DNA of 64,000 nt from Adiantum capillus-veneris (GCA_014529385.2 CM043942.1:62039184-62103183); one strand, 5' to 3'; shown: positions 33,000 through 45,030, numbered from the stretch's first letter. Notes: generated by a model from the letters alone, not told the origin. Numbers and translations are program-made.

Positions 33000-33529
33000 C
33001 TTGGCTTAAAATTAAAATTTTTTCTGACATGAATGCTCCTGATGCTCTGTAGACCTATCAGAAACACTCACAGTAACTTTTGGACTTCAATTAGGCTTTC
33101 AGCCACACTTTTGCGTCTTTTTGCGTCTTTTACAAACTTGTAATGATTCTACCAAGCAAGTGTACATGCATGAAATGCTCTAGATCTGAATCATGATGTT
33201 CTACTTACTCTACTCCTACCTATCATGAAGAAATGGTGATAATGGTGTTTCTGGTTGCTTTTTGGCCTCTCCGGACTCTCAAGCTCTCCTCTCACCGCTT
33301 CTACCACTCCCACTCCTACTCTAGAACTCGACTACTACCTAAAACTACATAAGTCTACCTCCTCTACCTAAGTCGAAGGATCTAGGCTAGACACACGCTT
33401 CCTAAACTCCCTCTAAGACCTAGAGAGTCCTCCACCCTCTGATCCTATCTAAATGTAAAGCGAAACTCTTGGCAAGCCAAAAATCCCAGTCCTCAAGGAT
33501 TAGTCTCGGTCACCTACCTAAGGTTTTCG

Positions 33530-33547
33530 TCCCCGGCAGCAGCGCCA
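33530..33547 (-). other. GyA primer-binding site
   Basis: Minus strand TGGCGCTGCTGCCGGGGA, one base after the LTR end. It closely resembles the TGGCGCCGTTGCCGGGGA-type sites common in Athila/Tat-like plant elements. Confidence 0.85.
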
Positions 33548-33548
33548 A

Positions 33549-34424
33549 TGTTGGACGGGTACGCCGTGACGGACGTCACCACAGTGAGAACTCACCTAGC
33601 AAGTAATGTCATCTAAGGAAGAAGCTCGACCCGCAGGCGCGTGGAAGCAAGCATAAGGTGTCAACCTACACTCGACCGACTCCTAACTAATTCCTACAGA
33701 GGTCCCTACCACTTGTCTAAGTCATAGTCTTCAAAAGTGCAAAAGAGGATTCTTCCTACAACGCTTGCTAGAGCCGAACACCCATCAAACACTTTCGAAA
33801 CACCATAGAACTTGAAGGAGACCCTACTAATACCTATAGGCCGCTCTCCCTAAGGTCTATGAACCAAAATCACAACCCAAACACCTGGTGTAGAAACACG
33901 TAGGATGTCTGGCTGAAATCTGCAGGTCTTCGTTTCCAAAATCTGAAGTGCCTAATGTATAGCTCTACTCAATGTGAACGCGTGGATATGCTACAATGCG
34001 AAATCAGATAACATATGCTTACCCAAACAACCGATGAAGCTCGTAGAAGGAGCTCCCAAAGCTGGACCGTACGCTTGCAATGTTGGTATCAACTTGTAGC
34101 TCTAGTCGGGGGCAACACACTGCACTTCTCCGCACTTGATTCCGACCACCGTAGCACACGTAGCGTCAAGACGAAGCTCACACTCTCTCTCACGTACACG
34201 GCACGCTCACTCACAGACTTCAAACTTGTTTAAAATGACAAAAGGTTTTCCATTAAGGTCAAAAAGTGGTATATATACCTTACAACTTCTCAAACCCTAA
34301 AGTTCCAAAATCAACCATCTACTCCATGTAACTATCAAAACTGGGATACAAGCTGGAAACTTCTGTAAGTTCTAATATTTACAAGGTGAAAAATCGGGTT
34401 TTCTTTAACGAATGAATAATTACA
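33549..34424 (-). repeat. GyA 5' LTR
   Basis: 876 bp. The lower end is fixed by the primer site (minus ...CGTCCAACA). The upper end is placed where the GyD gag frame is cut: gag reads YYF and then enters TGTAATTATTC, so its stop is LTR sequence. Ends are TGT...ACA. The matching 3' LTR is not in the window and probably lies left of position 1. Confidence 0.75.
34269..34278 (-). promoter_or_regulatory. Candidate TATA box of the GyA LTR
   Basis: GTATATATAC, about 150 bases inside the upstream end of the LTR on the minus strand, a normal place for the U3 promoter. Confidence 0.5.
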
Positions 34425-36728
34425 GAAAATAATAGTCCGCTGAGTAGTTAGATGTTGTGGGGTGTGTCCAGCTTCTAACATCTGCTAAAGTTATCTCAGA
34501 TATCTTTGGCTCCTTACCGATAGCCTTTAGGGTCATTGGTTGATGCCATGATGCTTGCGAGCTAGTAGATTTAGGCTCAACAGACACTCTTTCTCTTTGA
34601 ATCATTAAATTATCCTCCAATTGGATCGCACTAGTGGTGACTGCTTCCCAAGTGGTGATACCTCTAATGACTAGGCCATTGTAGATGACCTCATGTCGTA
34701 ATCCCCTAATGAATCTATGAAGCAATTGGTTATTGTTGAAGCGCTCATTTGGACTACAACGAGAATTCAAATGCTTCAATCTTCTTATTATAAAGTCTCT
34801 CACCGACTCTCCTTCCTCTCGTTGGGCTTTTTGGAGCTGAGAGGCTACACCCCAAAGTACTCCCTCTCGTATGTATTCTTTCAAGAATAGTCTCCTAAGA
34901 GTAGGGTAAATTGTTTTTTCTTCCACCCTTAGGGTTCTATACCAATCCCCAACCTTTCCACTTAAGGTTAGGCTTAAAGCATTGCTCTTATGTAGGTCAT
35001 TGTGTTCTCCTAGAGAATCTCATATTTGTTCGCATATTTGTTCAAACACTTCGATATGGTTTCTCACATCCCCATCTCCACTAAATTTTTGTGTGAGCTT
35101 GGCTATTTGTACTCCCTTACTTCTAGGCTCTCTATCAGGCGCGTAACGCATATTCTCAGCAATAGATCGACCGATAGCTTAAGCAAATGTTGCCAAATCA
35201 CCTAAGTGAGCAGGCACCGTGGGTGGAGGCGCTCCAGAGACTACATGTGGAGTAGGTATTGGGATCGGGCTTGTCGCATAGGAAGCCCTTGGGTTCCACG
35301 TTGGGTACGATGTTGTGCCAGGTGGTGGTCCAAAGTTCATATGTGTGGCCCTAGGCATAGCAGACGTCAGATGTGACATGCTAATGCTAGCCGGTATAGT
35401 CCCATGGAAATAAGAACTTGGGTGTTGTGGTTGTGGAGCATAGGTAGTTGAAATAATGGGAGGAGTAGGGACTACATGAGTACGAGGACCCATGGGTGTA
35501 TACAATTGGTACACACTTGTAGGTACTATTGCAGGCATTGAGCTACCATGTATTGGTGCTTTACTAACAAATGAGGTCCATGGCGTGTTTCTTGGCATGC
35601 CCATCATTGGGTAGGCATGGTAGCCATGGTGTCATCAAGGGAAAGATGAGCTAGACTTGGAAAGGTCAAGCTATCACTTGTGGGCTCAGATTGCACTGAG
35701 ACTCTTGGAGAAACAACATATGGAGGATCCATCAGACTTACTGAAGGAGTCTCCATTTGCGATAAGGTTGGTTGTTTAGCCTTTCCTGTATCCAAGAATC
35801 TCATTAGACCCGTTGAAGGCATGCTGATCCCCTTGTTCTATCTCTCTAACTCAATGACCCTATGGATGACCTCACAAACTCTTTGTTGTTGATAATCCAC
35901 ACTAGTAGCACCCATTGTGGATTGTAGGACATCTAACCAACCCACGTGATAGGTGTGACCTGTGTATAGGTCGGTCAGAGTTTCTGTTTGTAGTTCGTAC
36001 TCCCAATTCTCATTTAAGAACACTCCATCTAGGATTGAGGTGCTAGGTGCAATGTTGCTTTCTAGGGGTTGGCCCTTAGTGGTTGCTAAGTCAGGAGCAC
36101 TCGATTGCTCTCTTAGCAAGGATATTGACATAGGCCCTTTCGATCTTTGTTTCTCTGCCTTGCGTAAGCTCTCAATTTACTTTTCCCTCGCTGCAAGGAT
36201 ATATCGCTCAACCTCTTGCACTTCGGCAAGGCTTCTACCATCGGGTAATATGACGTCGGAGGGAAATAACTGTGAAGAGTCAGGAGGTGCAGTGAATGAA
36301 GTATTCACGTGCACATTCTGTAACGGTATAGGGTCTACATTGGTCACAAATGGAGAATTTACTTTCCCACCCCCCTTATTTACATCATTAGGTCCATGTT
36401 CGGAGCGAGTGGCTCTACTAAAGGTTTCCTTCAGGCGGCTAAGCACGCTCGGCCCGGACCGCGGGCCCATGGCATGCATGTCTTGGCTTGGGCTATTGGG
36501 ATTAGGCATTGGGAAACCCTCCATGACTTCGTAGTCAGAGGAAGAGTCACTAGGCGCTATGTTCGGGTCTTGGTTTGTACTACCTTGGGTCCCCGCCGAG
36601 GGCCCAAAACCGAAAGTAGGTGGATATTGAGAACTCGCATAAGTCGAAATTCTCTCTAGTTGCTCCGTCTCTAGCACATGACGAGAGCGCAGATGCATGT
36701 GCCTTTGGCACCCTACAAGCATCGGCAA
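34425..36728 (-). pseudogene. GyD gag relic (Ty3/gypsy), truncated by GyA
   Basis: Minus-strand pieces in order: 36,728-36,177 (HLRSRHVLETEQLE at the start, then an acidic Ser/Pro-rich part ending RSLAEVQEVERYILAAREK), 36,131-35,838, 35,822-35,604, 35,607-35,179 (Pro, Thr and His rich) and 34,926-34,425. The last is the recognisable gag capsid part: FLKEYIREGVLWGVASQLQ, ESVRDFIIRRLKHLNSRC and FIRGLRHEVIYNGL. Several stops and frame changes separate them. The frame ends exactly at the GyA LTR, which suggests that GyA inserted into this gag and that the pol lies beyond the left edge. Confidence 0.75.
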
Positions 36729-37078
36729 ATAACCTCGAAGGTTAACCGCTTACCTTTTTTAAGCATCCGTTTTCACTCATGTTTTTTACGCTTTTAATGT
36801 TTTTTAATGTTTGATTCTTTTGATTAAAGTGTGTGATAGCTCGAAACGAGCGTATCACTTAGAGGGTCGGTGTGTGCTTTACATCACAATTTTCGGGCAT
36901 CTGAAGTTTTGTTGGTCCTCAAAAAATCGATTTTTAGCTACGTGTGAAGCTAAAATTCGTAATTTTAAAAGGCGATTGAGGCCTAGGCCTGAGCGTGAGC
37001 TTGGGCTTGGGTCTGGGCTTGGGTATGGGAGATATTCCCGATCCCGGTCCTACCTTTAATTTTTTTTTATTTTTTATT
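36729..37078. other. No gene seen; GyD upstream region
   Basis: AT-rich, with short GGGCTTGGG-type repeats near 37,000-37,030 and a T-rich run at 37,050-37,078 beside the start of the LtrH sequence. No LTR end or primer site for GyD could be found. Confidence 0.5.
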
Positions 37079-37956
37079 TTACACTGGCATTCTTACAGCT
37101 AGAAGAGCAAGTACAAGGGTTTGGCCATGACTACCTACCTCTTCCTTTGATATGCCACGAAGCCAATTTATGGAAGGAAAAGATGTGGCCAACCCTGCCA
37201 TGAAACAAAGAAGGAAATTATGAAGGTGTAGCACTAACAACAGAAGAAGCTCAGGTTCTCGTCGAAGATCACCCGAAATGGAGGCAGAATTGGTTGGACA
37301 AGAGGCCGCAGGATCTAACACATTACCACAATGCTCTTCAACACATCCAAATAGATCCTACCTTTTGTCCAGTCCCTCGAAGAAGGTCATGGAAGGACTT
37401 TGCAACATGGAGAGGCTCGAAGAAACAGAGATTGAACTACCCAGTCCTGACAGCGCAAAACCCTCCTACAGTAGCTTACGTGGTAAACACTCTCAATTCG
37501 ACAATCACTTTGCTGCGGGATGTCCTCGACGTAGCCTGCCAGATGCTGGTAAAGATAGCCTGGATGATCGTCACCTGCATCCAGGTGTTCAAAGGCACTG
37601 AAGGCGACGATCATTCGTGGAATCTGTTCTTAGAAGGGCATAGAGGAATTTGCTGGAATTTGCAAGATTCACCACCACGTCATATCCTGATGGCAATGTA
37701 CTCCAGAATCATGTACTTGCCGTCACATTATTGGCAGACATCCAAGGAGGCCTTCGTCACAGGTTTTTTCGAAATCGACTCAAGAATCTTTCATCCTATG
37801 GTGAAGGACCTCAAGGCACGGTACATAGCATACCAGCACACAGTAAGTGAAAACCCCTTGAGACAGCAACAAGAAGACTTGGAGGCTGTACTCCGCAAAC
37901 GAAGCTTTTCATCAAAACTTGCCTCCTTGGAGCCCCATCAACGACCAAAGCTCTAA
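37079..37956 (+). pseudogene. LtrH last ORF, unrecognised protein
   Basis: One frame is readable for about 290 codons with a single TGA at 37,201-37,203, and ends RPKL at 37,956. Near the start it reads QGFGHDYLPLPLICHE. Later come EDHPKWRQNWLDKRPQ, VAYVVNTLNSTITLLRDVLD, a hydrophobic stretch (ACQMLVKIAWMIVTCIQVF), NLQDSPPRHILMAMYSR and a Gln/Glu/Arg-rich end. I do not recognise it. Its place, 38 bases before a polypurine tract and an LTR, makes it the last ORF of an LTR element, where some plant Gypsy elements keep an extra gene. The left end is cut at about 37,078. Confidence 0.55.
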
Positions 37957-37978
37957 ACATGCATGAGGACGTGCAAGG

Positions 37979-37994
37979 ATAAGGAAGGGGGGAG
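37979..37994 (+). other. LtrH polypurine tract
   Basis: AAGGAAGGGGGGAG directly before the LTR start TGTTTGCCGG. Confidence 0.8.
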
Positions 37995-38900
37995 TGTTTG
38001 CCGGACAAAGCAATGGTCTCCAGAGAAAGAGTCACATTTTTTAGGGAATCTACATTTTTGCGAAAATCTCATCCTTTTGTAAAAGAGCTTCTCTAAGTCA
38101 AGAACTTGTAAAGAAATTTTTGATTATTTTTCCAAGAGCATTTGCATAGTGGAGATCCAGTTAGAAGTTTAGGACTTTTTGGCCGGACAAGCCGTTTGTA
38201 AAGACCTAAACTATAAAGGTCAGTTTTGTAAGTTTGAACATAATCCTCTTTTATCACAAGTTTTGACAAGACAGCGTACATTTTGAGAGCTTCCTCTTGC
38301 TCCAACTTGTAATCTTCGCTACTTTGGCTACGGTAATCCGAATTCAGATTCATTCATTGCATTGTGTTCCTCTTACTTTGCTCTTCCATTCAAGTGTAAG
38401 CATTCAAGATTTGGTGTAGGTGTTCAACTATGCGTTTGAGACCTTTAATCGTTGTTTTGAGTGTTTAAATGAGTATTTTATGTTGTTTTGACCCTAAGAG
38501 AGGCTTCAAGGACCCTAAAATGACCCTTTGGGATCATCTGTTCACTGTTTTTGCTGACTTTGGGATGAACGATTGCGATCTATGTACCTTGCCAAAATGC
38601 TGTGACAGTGATAGGATAGATTCTAAATAGTCCCCTGTAGCTCCCCTTCAAGTTTCGTGCGAATCCAATATGATTTTCTTGGACTGTAGAGCTGTGTAGA
38701 AGGACATAGGCAGATTACTTGGCTTTAGTGCGTATGATTTTCTTGCAAAATTAGTAGTCGCATCTCATCGAGTTCACTTCATTAGGAATGACACCCTAGT
38801 GAGTTTCCATGCCTCATCCTGGTCGCTTCCCTTGTATTGATATTTTATGTTGATGCGTGAGAGCTATGCTATAGACGTCTGTCGCGGCGACCCGCAAACA
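37995..38900 (+). repeat. LtrH 3' LTR
   Basis: 906 bp, defined by a polypurine tract on the left and by matching inverted ends TGTTTGC and GCAAACA. No second copy is in the window. To its right is GyC1 LTR-like sequence, so LtrH probably inserted into the GyC1 3' LTR. Confidence 0.65.
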
Positions 38901-39445
38901 ATTCTTTTATCAAGTGTTTTTAAATGAATTGAACTAAATTTACTCTAGCCTAATTCTCAATGATCTACCTCTATGGCCATCCAATAAGATTTGAATGCAC
39001 CTTGGGGCAACTCGGCTAGGGAGCTGATCTGTGTCCACTATGCCCTGTGTGAAAAGGGGGCTTGCAAGAGTGTGTGTGTGTGTGTGTGTGTTTCTCTCTC
39101 ATCTCCTACTAAAAGGCTCACCCCCTCAAGGATAGGGATGCGGGAAGACTTTTGAGTCTTCCCACAAGCATCCAATTTACCCTAAGGCTGGACCATTGGA
39201 CATAACCTTTGAATTTTGGAACCTTAGCATTTTTGAATTCTTAATGGGATGAAACTTATGGTCTTTGAAGCCCATTGATGCACATTGCTCTTTTGCAGAT
39301 GGCTCCCCCTTTGGATCCCTACTGTGCCTTGTCTGCTAGCCTAACCAATATTCTATATTTTTCTCCCCTGGTACTTCCCCATATTAAATGGTCAGTTTAA
39401 CATGAGAAAATCATTTTGGAGAATTAGATATTAGTTATTATGACA
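38901..39445 (-). repeat. GyC1 3' LTR, partial
   Basis: The region from about 38,960 to 39,445 matches the 5' LTR (54,830-55,373) and the GyC2 LTR. The upper end ATGACA is followed by a polypurine tract. The part left of 38,901 is missing and is replaced by the LtrH LTR. The (AG)n run of the 5' LTR is a (GT)n run here, at about 39,069-39,091. Confidence 0.75.
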
Positions 39446-39459
39446 TTACCTCTCTCTTG
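39446..39459 (-). other. GyC1 polypurine tract
   Basis: Minus strand AAGAGAGAGGTAA before the LTR start TGTCATAATAAC. GyC2 has AAAGGGAGAGGTAA at the same place (60,757-60,770). Confidence 0.8.
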
Positions 39460-39790
39460 AAATCATAGTCGTCCTTGACTATGTCGTAGAGAAGATAAAG
39501 CCTATTCATCAGTCCTTTTTCTAGCGGGTAGAGGATCCCTATCTTACTCTACTACATTGTTCCAGAATGGATGACTAATCCATTTGGCGCTCGAGAGACT
39601 AAGCTGCCGCAAGCATGTATGTGCATTAGTCCTATCAATATTCCATAGTAGAGTGACAAGCTCTACTTGGTGTTTGGAAGACGTCGTCTCCGCAAACTTG
39701 ATCCGAAGTATGCATACTTCTTAACATTTGTTTACAATAAAGAAAAGGAAGTCTTATAAGAGAAAAAATTTGTTTATTTTAACATTTGCT
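39460..39790 (-). other. GyC1 3' untranslated stretch
   Basis: No ORF supported. It lies between the chromodomain stop at 39,791 and the polypurine tract. Confidence 0.6.
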
Positions 39791-41400
39791 TACTCTAGGG
39801 AAGCATTGTAAGCATTGACAAGGTTTAGGATATCCTTTAATTGTATGCCTTGCATCCATCTAGCATCTTCAGAAGGATAGTTCTTAAACTTAATAAGATA
39901 TCATCCGATAATCTTACCGCTTCTCAATACCTTGTCTTCATGTCGGAGAATAATCTCGGGCTGTAGCACCTCTTCTTGGTCCTTGATCTCCGGTGGATCT
40001 TCAATAGTTGGTTCTTGAGGTGGCTCTCCTTTGTAAGGATTTAGTAGGCTCACATGGAAAGCATTGTGTATGAGCCAATGATTAAGAAACTTGAGTTGAT
40101 AGGCCATCTCATTGATTGGTCTTAGAATTTGGAAGGGACCATAGTACCTTTTTGCTAACTTAGCATAGTACTTTTAGTGTCCCGTAGGATTCTTGCCCAT
40201 TGTGTGCCTTAATCGAGCCTTGGGAAATTTAAGCAAGACCCAATAATTTTCTTTAAAGGCTTGGGCTCTTCTGTGCTTATCAGCAATAGCCTTTTTCCTT
40301 TGTTGTGAGATAGAGATAGCATCCTTAATCTTTTGGAAAGATTCTTGTAGGTCTCCGCTATACTCATCTACAACAAAGATCTTTCCATGTATCTTAAGTA
40401 GCAGGGGACTTTTGGATCTTCCCTCAATTACGTTGAAAGGTGATTTTCCCCTGGAGGTATGTATAGTATTATTGTAGGCATACTCCACTAAGGGTAAGTA
40501 CTTCTCCCATTGGGACCTTTGATCTACTTTGGTTTCGTAGGATTTTAGTAGATCAAGAATTGTTAGGTTAGTTGTTTCACTGGCCATCCATTTGCGGATG
40601 ATAGGCCGAAGAGAAGTTTAGCCTTGTCCCTAAATTTTCAAAGAGACCCTTCCAGAAATTACTCGTCATTCTAGGATCTCTATCCGACACTATGGACATT
40701 GGCAAGCCATGGTACTTGAAGATTTGTGATATGAAGAGGGTTGCCATTTGATGGGCTTTGATAGTCTTTTGACAGGTATACAATGAGCTTGTTTGCTGAA
40801 CCTGTCTACTATCGTCCATATTCCCGTATTCCCATGGATAGACTTAGGCAATCTAAAGATAAAATCCATGGATATGCTCTCCCATGGTGAATTAGGGATT
40901 GGAAAAGGTTGAAGCAATCCAAGTTGCTTCCCTCTATCAAACTTTGTCTTTTGGCATACCACACATTCAGAAACATACTCTTGTATGTTTGCTTTCATGG
41001 CAGGCCAATAGAAATATGTTTCTATCCCTTTTAGGGTAGACTGAATCCCTCTATGCCCCCGCATAAGGAGGAGCATGAGATTCATACATTACTTTCTCAT
41101 GTAGTGAGTTAGTAATGCATAGTCTATTTCCATAGAGAAGATAACCATTCTGTAAGGTAAATGGTTCCTCTTTCTTCCCTAGTGCAAGGGCTAAAATCAC
41201 ATCTCTAAAATCGGGATCAATAGCGTACTCATCTATCATAGAAGATAGACCATTGTGAGTTGCTATGGAAACCACATTCACTCTCAGCTGTCTTGAGATT
41301 GAATCGGCTACTTGATAATGCTTGCCAACAATGTGAGCAACATGAAAATGAAATTGCAAAAGGAAAATTTCCCACCTCATTTGTTTGTCACAGAGCTTGG
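39791..41400 (-). pseudogene. GyC1 integrase and chromodomain
   Basis: Pieces on the minus strand give RGHRGIQSTLKGIETYFYWP with CVVCQKTK (HHCC end), then the core SISMDFIFRLPKS, TIVDRFSKQAHCIPV and IVSDRDPRMTSNFWK, then QRSQWEKYLPLVEYAYNN and RSKSPLLLKIHGK. The C-terminal part has HNAFHVSLLNPYKGEPP. After a TGA at 39,901 comes YLIKFKNYPSEDARWMQ, which matches a chromodomain, the chromatin-reading module that gives chromoviruses their name. The true stop is the TAA at 39,791. Several frameshifts near 40,590 and 41,060. Confidence 0.85.
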
Positions 41401-42277
41401 TCTACGTCATGAAGTACTTAAGGCTTTGGTGATCCGTTCGTAGAGAATGAAAGGAGTTCCAATAAATAGAGCTTCCATGAGTCTAAGGCATGTAGAACTG
41501 CAAGGAGTTCCTTTTCATATATGCCTAGAGCTTGCTCAACAGGGTCGAGCCTTCGACTTTCATAGGCTATGGCGTGCCCTTCTTGGAGCAAAACATCTCC
41601 AAGGGTATCACCACAAGCATCATATTGGACCTCAAATGTCTTTGAGAGATCCGACAGTGTCAGCACAGGTTGAGTGATAAGCTTTTCTTTAAGATTCTCA
41701 AAAGCATTGTTCTCCTTGGTAGACCATGTATACCTAACTTTTTTCTTTGTTAGGTCATGTAATGGTCTTGTGATTTGTGAGAACTTTTCTATGAAGTGTC
41801 TATAGTATGCACACATACCTATAAAGCTTCTTAGTTCATGTAGATTCCTTGAATTAGGCCATCCTTTTATTACCTCTAGCTTTGATGAACCCATTTGGAT
41901 GCCATCTTGAGAGATAATGTGACCTAAATATTGAATCTCTTGTAAGAAAAACTCCCTTTTCTTTCGATTAATATAAAGTTTATTCTCTCATAAGACTTGA
42001 AATACTACCTGGAGGTGTTGTTTGTGTTCATCTAGTGAATTAGAGTAGATGATTATATCATCAAAGAACACTCCACTAAAGGTTTGGTGAGGCCTGAATA
42101 GCTTCTCCATCAAGCGGTTAAATGTGGCTGGTGCATTGATCAAGCCAAAAGGCATGACAATGTATTTGTAAAGACCAAACGTAGTGTGAAATGCGGTCTT
42201 TACAATGTCTTGATCAACTATCTTTAATTGATGGTAGTCACTTTTTAGGTCAATACTATTGAAGTAGGTTGACCCTT
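41401..42277 (-). pseudogene. GyC1 reverse transcriptase C-terminal part and RNase H
   Basis: From the GyB2 junction the minus strand reads YFNSIDLKSDYHQLKI, then MPFGLINAPATFNRLMEK, a catalytic box FFDDIIIYSNS near 42,060 where Y/F-V/M-D-D is usual, and the RT thumb. The RNase H follows at 41,894-41,418: VQYDACGDTLGDVLLQEGH, YESRRLDPVEQALGIYEKE. Stops lie near 41,980 and 41,410. Confidence 0.88.
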
Positions 42278-43986
42278 GTAGTGTTAGCCGTTTGTCGGCT
42301 CTCTGTAATTGCCATAGTGAGTTATCTCACCCTATCAAATCACTCAAACACTATGGTTACCCTCACCCTTTCACTGTATATAGGCGCGTGTGAGCTAGGG
42401 GACTTTTCCCATATCTCCTTACTGAAATAAAAAACCCTCAATTAGCTAGTCATTGGGCTAGTTGAGCCAAAAAAATAAAATATATAAGTATATTATGGCC
42501 CATGCGTATGTAAATATTTCTTTGTATATAGGGCCTAAATAAAAGATTTTTTCATAATTATTTTGGTATTTATTTAAATATTTCTACCTAGGTGTGTGTT
42601 ATTTATGCTCTGTACATTGCCTCACCATTACCACAATTTTTCTTACCATTTTTCATACTCTTTATTCCATATAGAAATATTTTCATGTAAGCTTCTCTTA
42701 TATTTGGTGTAACTCCACCCCAACAAAAATCCAAAAAAACTAGTTTTATTTATGTGTATATTTTTTCACTATTGTGATTTTTCCCTTCCTACATCTATTT
42801 TGTTTTTTTTCTAAAAAATTAGAACATCAAAAATATTTATCTTTTTATGGTAGCCTCATAATGAGAGAGATTTCTTTTGACCCCTTTATATTTTTTCCAC
42901 TTATATTATTTATATTTGACATGCACATATTTTTTAGACCCCTCAATATTTGATTTTCTTAGTTGTACTATTCACTTATATCATGATCTCAACAATATCT
43001 TCAATTATAGACCTACCAAATAAGGTCAAGGGTAGGTGGCATGCATACATGCACTATGGAGGGCTCACTCTTGGAGGTATTCAAAAGAATCATCCAAAGA
43101 AGGACCCCACAAGGACTTTGTGCAGTGGAAAAAAACAGTCGGTTTTGTTGAATTTTTAAAGTTCACTTGCTCTCCGAATTTGAAAAGGTGATACAAATAA
43201 AAGTTGTAGCTCGTGGGTTAAACTTTTGCCTCAAATTTTTTCATATTTTTTTGAGCTACGAGCTGTGAGCTATGATTTTATTAGTGGACCCCAGTTTTCC
43301 CATGCTATGCAGCCACACTCTCTCTTCCACTTTATCATTTTCCTCTTTCACACACACTTCTCCACTCATCATCCCCACCTCTCTCACCACTCCTCTCTGC
43401 ACCCTACTCACCTTCTCCTCAACCTTGAAGAATAAGAGAAACCATGGTGAACTCATACCTCCCACACACAATTCCATTCCAAAATTGACCACCTAGTCTC
43501 ATTTTTCCTCCTCCAAATTACCCATATCTATCAAAAAACCACAAAATTCAGCCTCTTCTCTTAAAAGACAGCATCATGGTGGTTGATTACTCAGCTTCAA
43601 TTACCTTGTCTCTCAAGGAAGGTCAAGAGTGGAGAAAAAATGTACCGTCAAAGCTAGTGGACCGTCAACAAGCGTCAAAATTGGCCCTACTCAAGACACT
43701 TGGAGCATCAACCTTGTAAGAAATCCACCTTTTCTTACCTCTTAAGAGTTTTTCTTCCTTATTTGTATCCTACATGGATACTCCCATTGTAAATATCCAA
43801 TTCCATTTGTAAATTAATACTAACTCTACTAACACTAACCCACTATGAAAAGTCCTATCACCTCCATTTCTCTCCTCTCTCTTTCCCCACCAACTTCTTG
43901 ATAATTCCAAGAAAAAGAAATTAGGTAAATTGCTGAAAATCTAACCCAACCATGGTTAGAGGAGTAACCCTAGCCTTCAAAATTGC

Positions 43987-43995
43987 TATAAAAGG
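43987..43995 (+). promoter_or_regulatory. Candidate TATA box of GyB2 (copy at 50,443-50,451)
   Basis: TATAAAAGG, present in both LTRs. It lies about 1.7 kb into the LTR, so U3 would be long and R-U5 about 1 kb. Confidence 0.65.
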
Positions 43996-44651
43996 AGGGT
44001 GTAGCTAGCACAAAAAAGGAGAAGAAAGAGCACTATGCTATAGTTTGAGAAGCCAAGCTCAACCTCTTGAGAAGGAGCTCTTGAGTGGAATCTCATTGGC
44101 ATTAGGCATATGTATGTGTTGTATTAGGGGTGATTAGCAAGGGAACTCTATGCCATTGTAAGAGAGAGTGATCATTCAATTGAGAGTAGGAAATCTATCA
44201 TTTCTCCTACTAGTGTAAGCCCAACATTTGCTGAATCAAGGAGGGTGAATTTGGACTAAGCATGGATACCTTGTCTCCCTTCCAACGTGAAGTCATGGAC
44301 AATAATGATGTGTAAGTATCTTGGTGTTTTATTTAAGTTCTTGATAGCTTGTCTCCGGGTATTGTTATCAATTTAGCCATAAATCCCACATGTTGTAAGA
44401 GGGCGACAGGGTGGAGATGACTCCCCTGGCCTTAAGACAGTGATTGGGGTGGCTTTTTTCTTGTGATGTGTTGTGGTGTAATTTACTCAGGCTATGTTGA
44501 ACAAATACTAATCTCACTTTGATTGGTCATGACAGATTTGTAAGAAGGCATTAGTGCAACAAGCACCCCCTTCCCCCTCCTCTCTCTTTCTTATATATAT
44601 ATATTTATGTTTGCTTGATCATTAACGATACACTTCAAAGCAGCCAGAGCA

Positions 44652-44751
<100 letters not shown>

Positions 44752-45013
44752 TTTTAGTGTGTGAGAGTGTTCCATTGGTGTTAGGGTTAGTGTAAATTCC
44801 TTGCTTGTTTGTGGGTTGCTCTAACGATTCTCCTCTTTTGCGTCCTAGTTCGCTCTTAAACTAGGTGGTGCCCCTTGTGTAGTTGGGATTTGGCTGTGGG
44901 TTTGTTGTTTTGGTTTGTGTTGTATTGTGCCCCAGCCCCATTGAGCAGCACGGGAGCCTTGAAGGGTGTCTAGAGGTTGCTCTTCTTGTTGCCCGCCCCG
45001 GACCGCTTCAAAT

Positions 45014-45030
45014 TGGTGCCCCCACTAAGG
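45014..45030 (+). other. GyB2 primer-binding site
   Basis: TGGTGCCCCCACTAAGG, three bases after the 5' LTR, similar to the GyB1 site TGGTTCCCCCACGGAGG. Confidence 0.7.

Larger units (their letters stand above)
31729..33529 (-). other. GyA 5' leader with palindromic repeats
   Basis: 1.8 kb between the primer site and gag on the minus strand. No ORF is supported. Its main feature is four copies of a 20-24 bp palindrome (listed separately) and a half copy near 32,829-32,839. There are also short A/T-rich stretches. Long leaders are known in Athila and Tat type elements, but the palindromes are not a feature that I recognise. Confidence 0.65.

Noticed and set aside
36729-36780. Possible 40-base intron (AAG|GTAAGC ... 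TTGTAG) at the start of GyD gag
   Set aside because: Too short for a plant intron, and the surrounding frame is already broken.
37360-37956. Calling the LtrH ORF an envelope gene
   Set aside because: One hydrophobic stretch and its position are not enough. No signal peptide or surface-protein motif is visible.
42950-43496. Short ORFs in the GyB2 LTR, partly repeated at 49,698-50,175
   Set aside because: They are parts of the LTR repeated by definition. No start context or domain supports coding.
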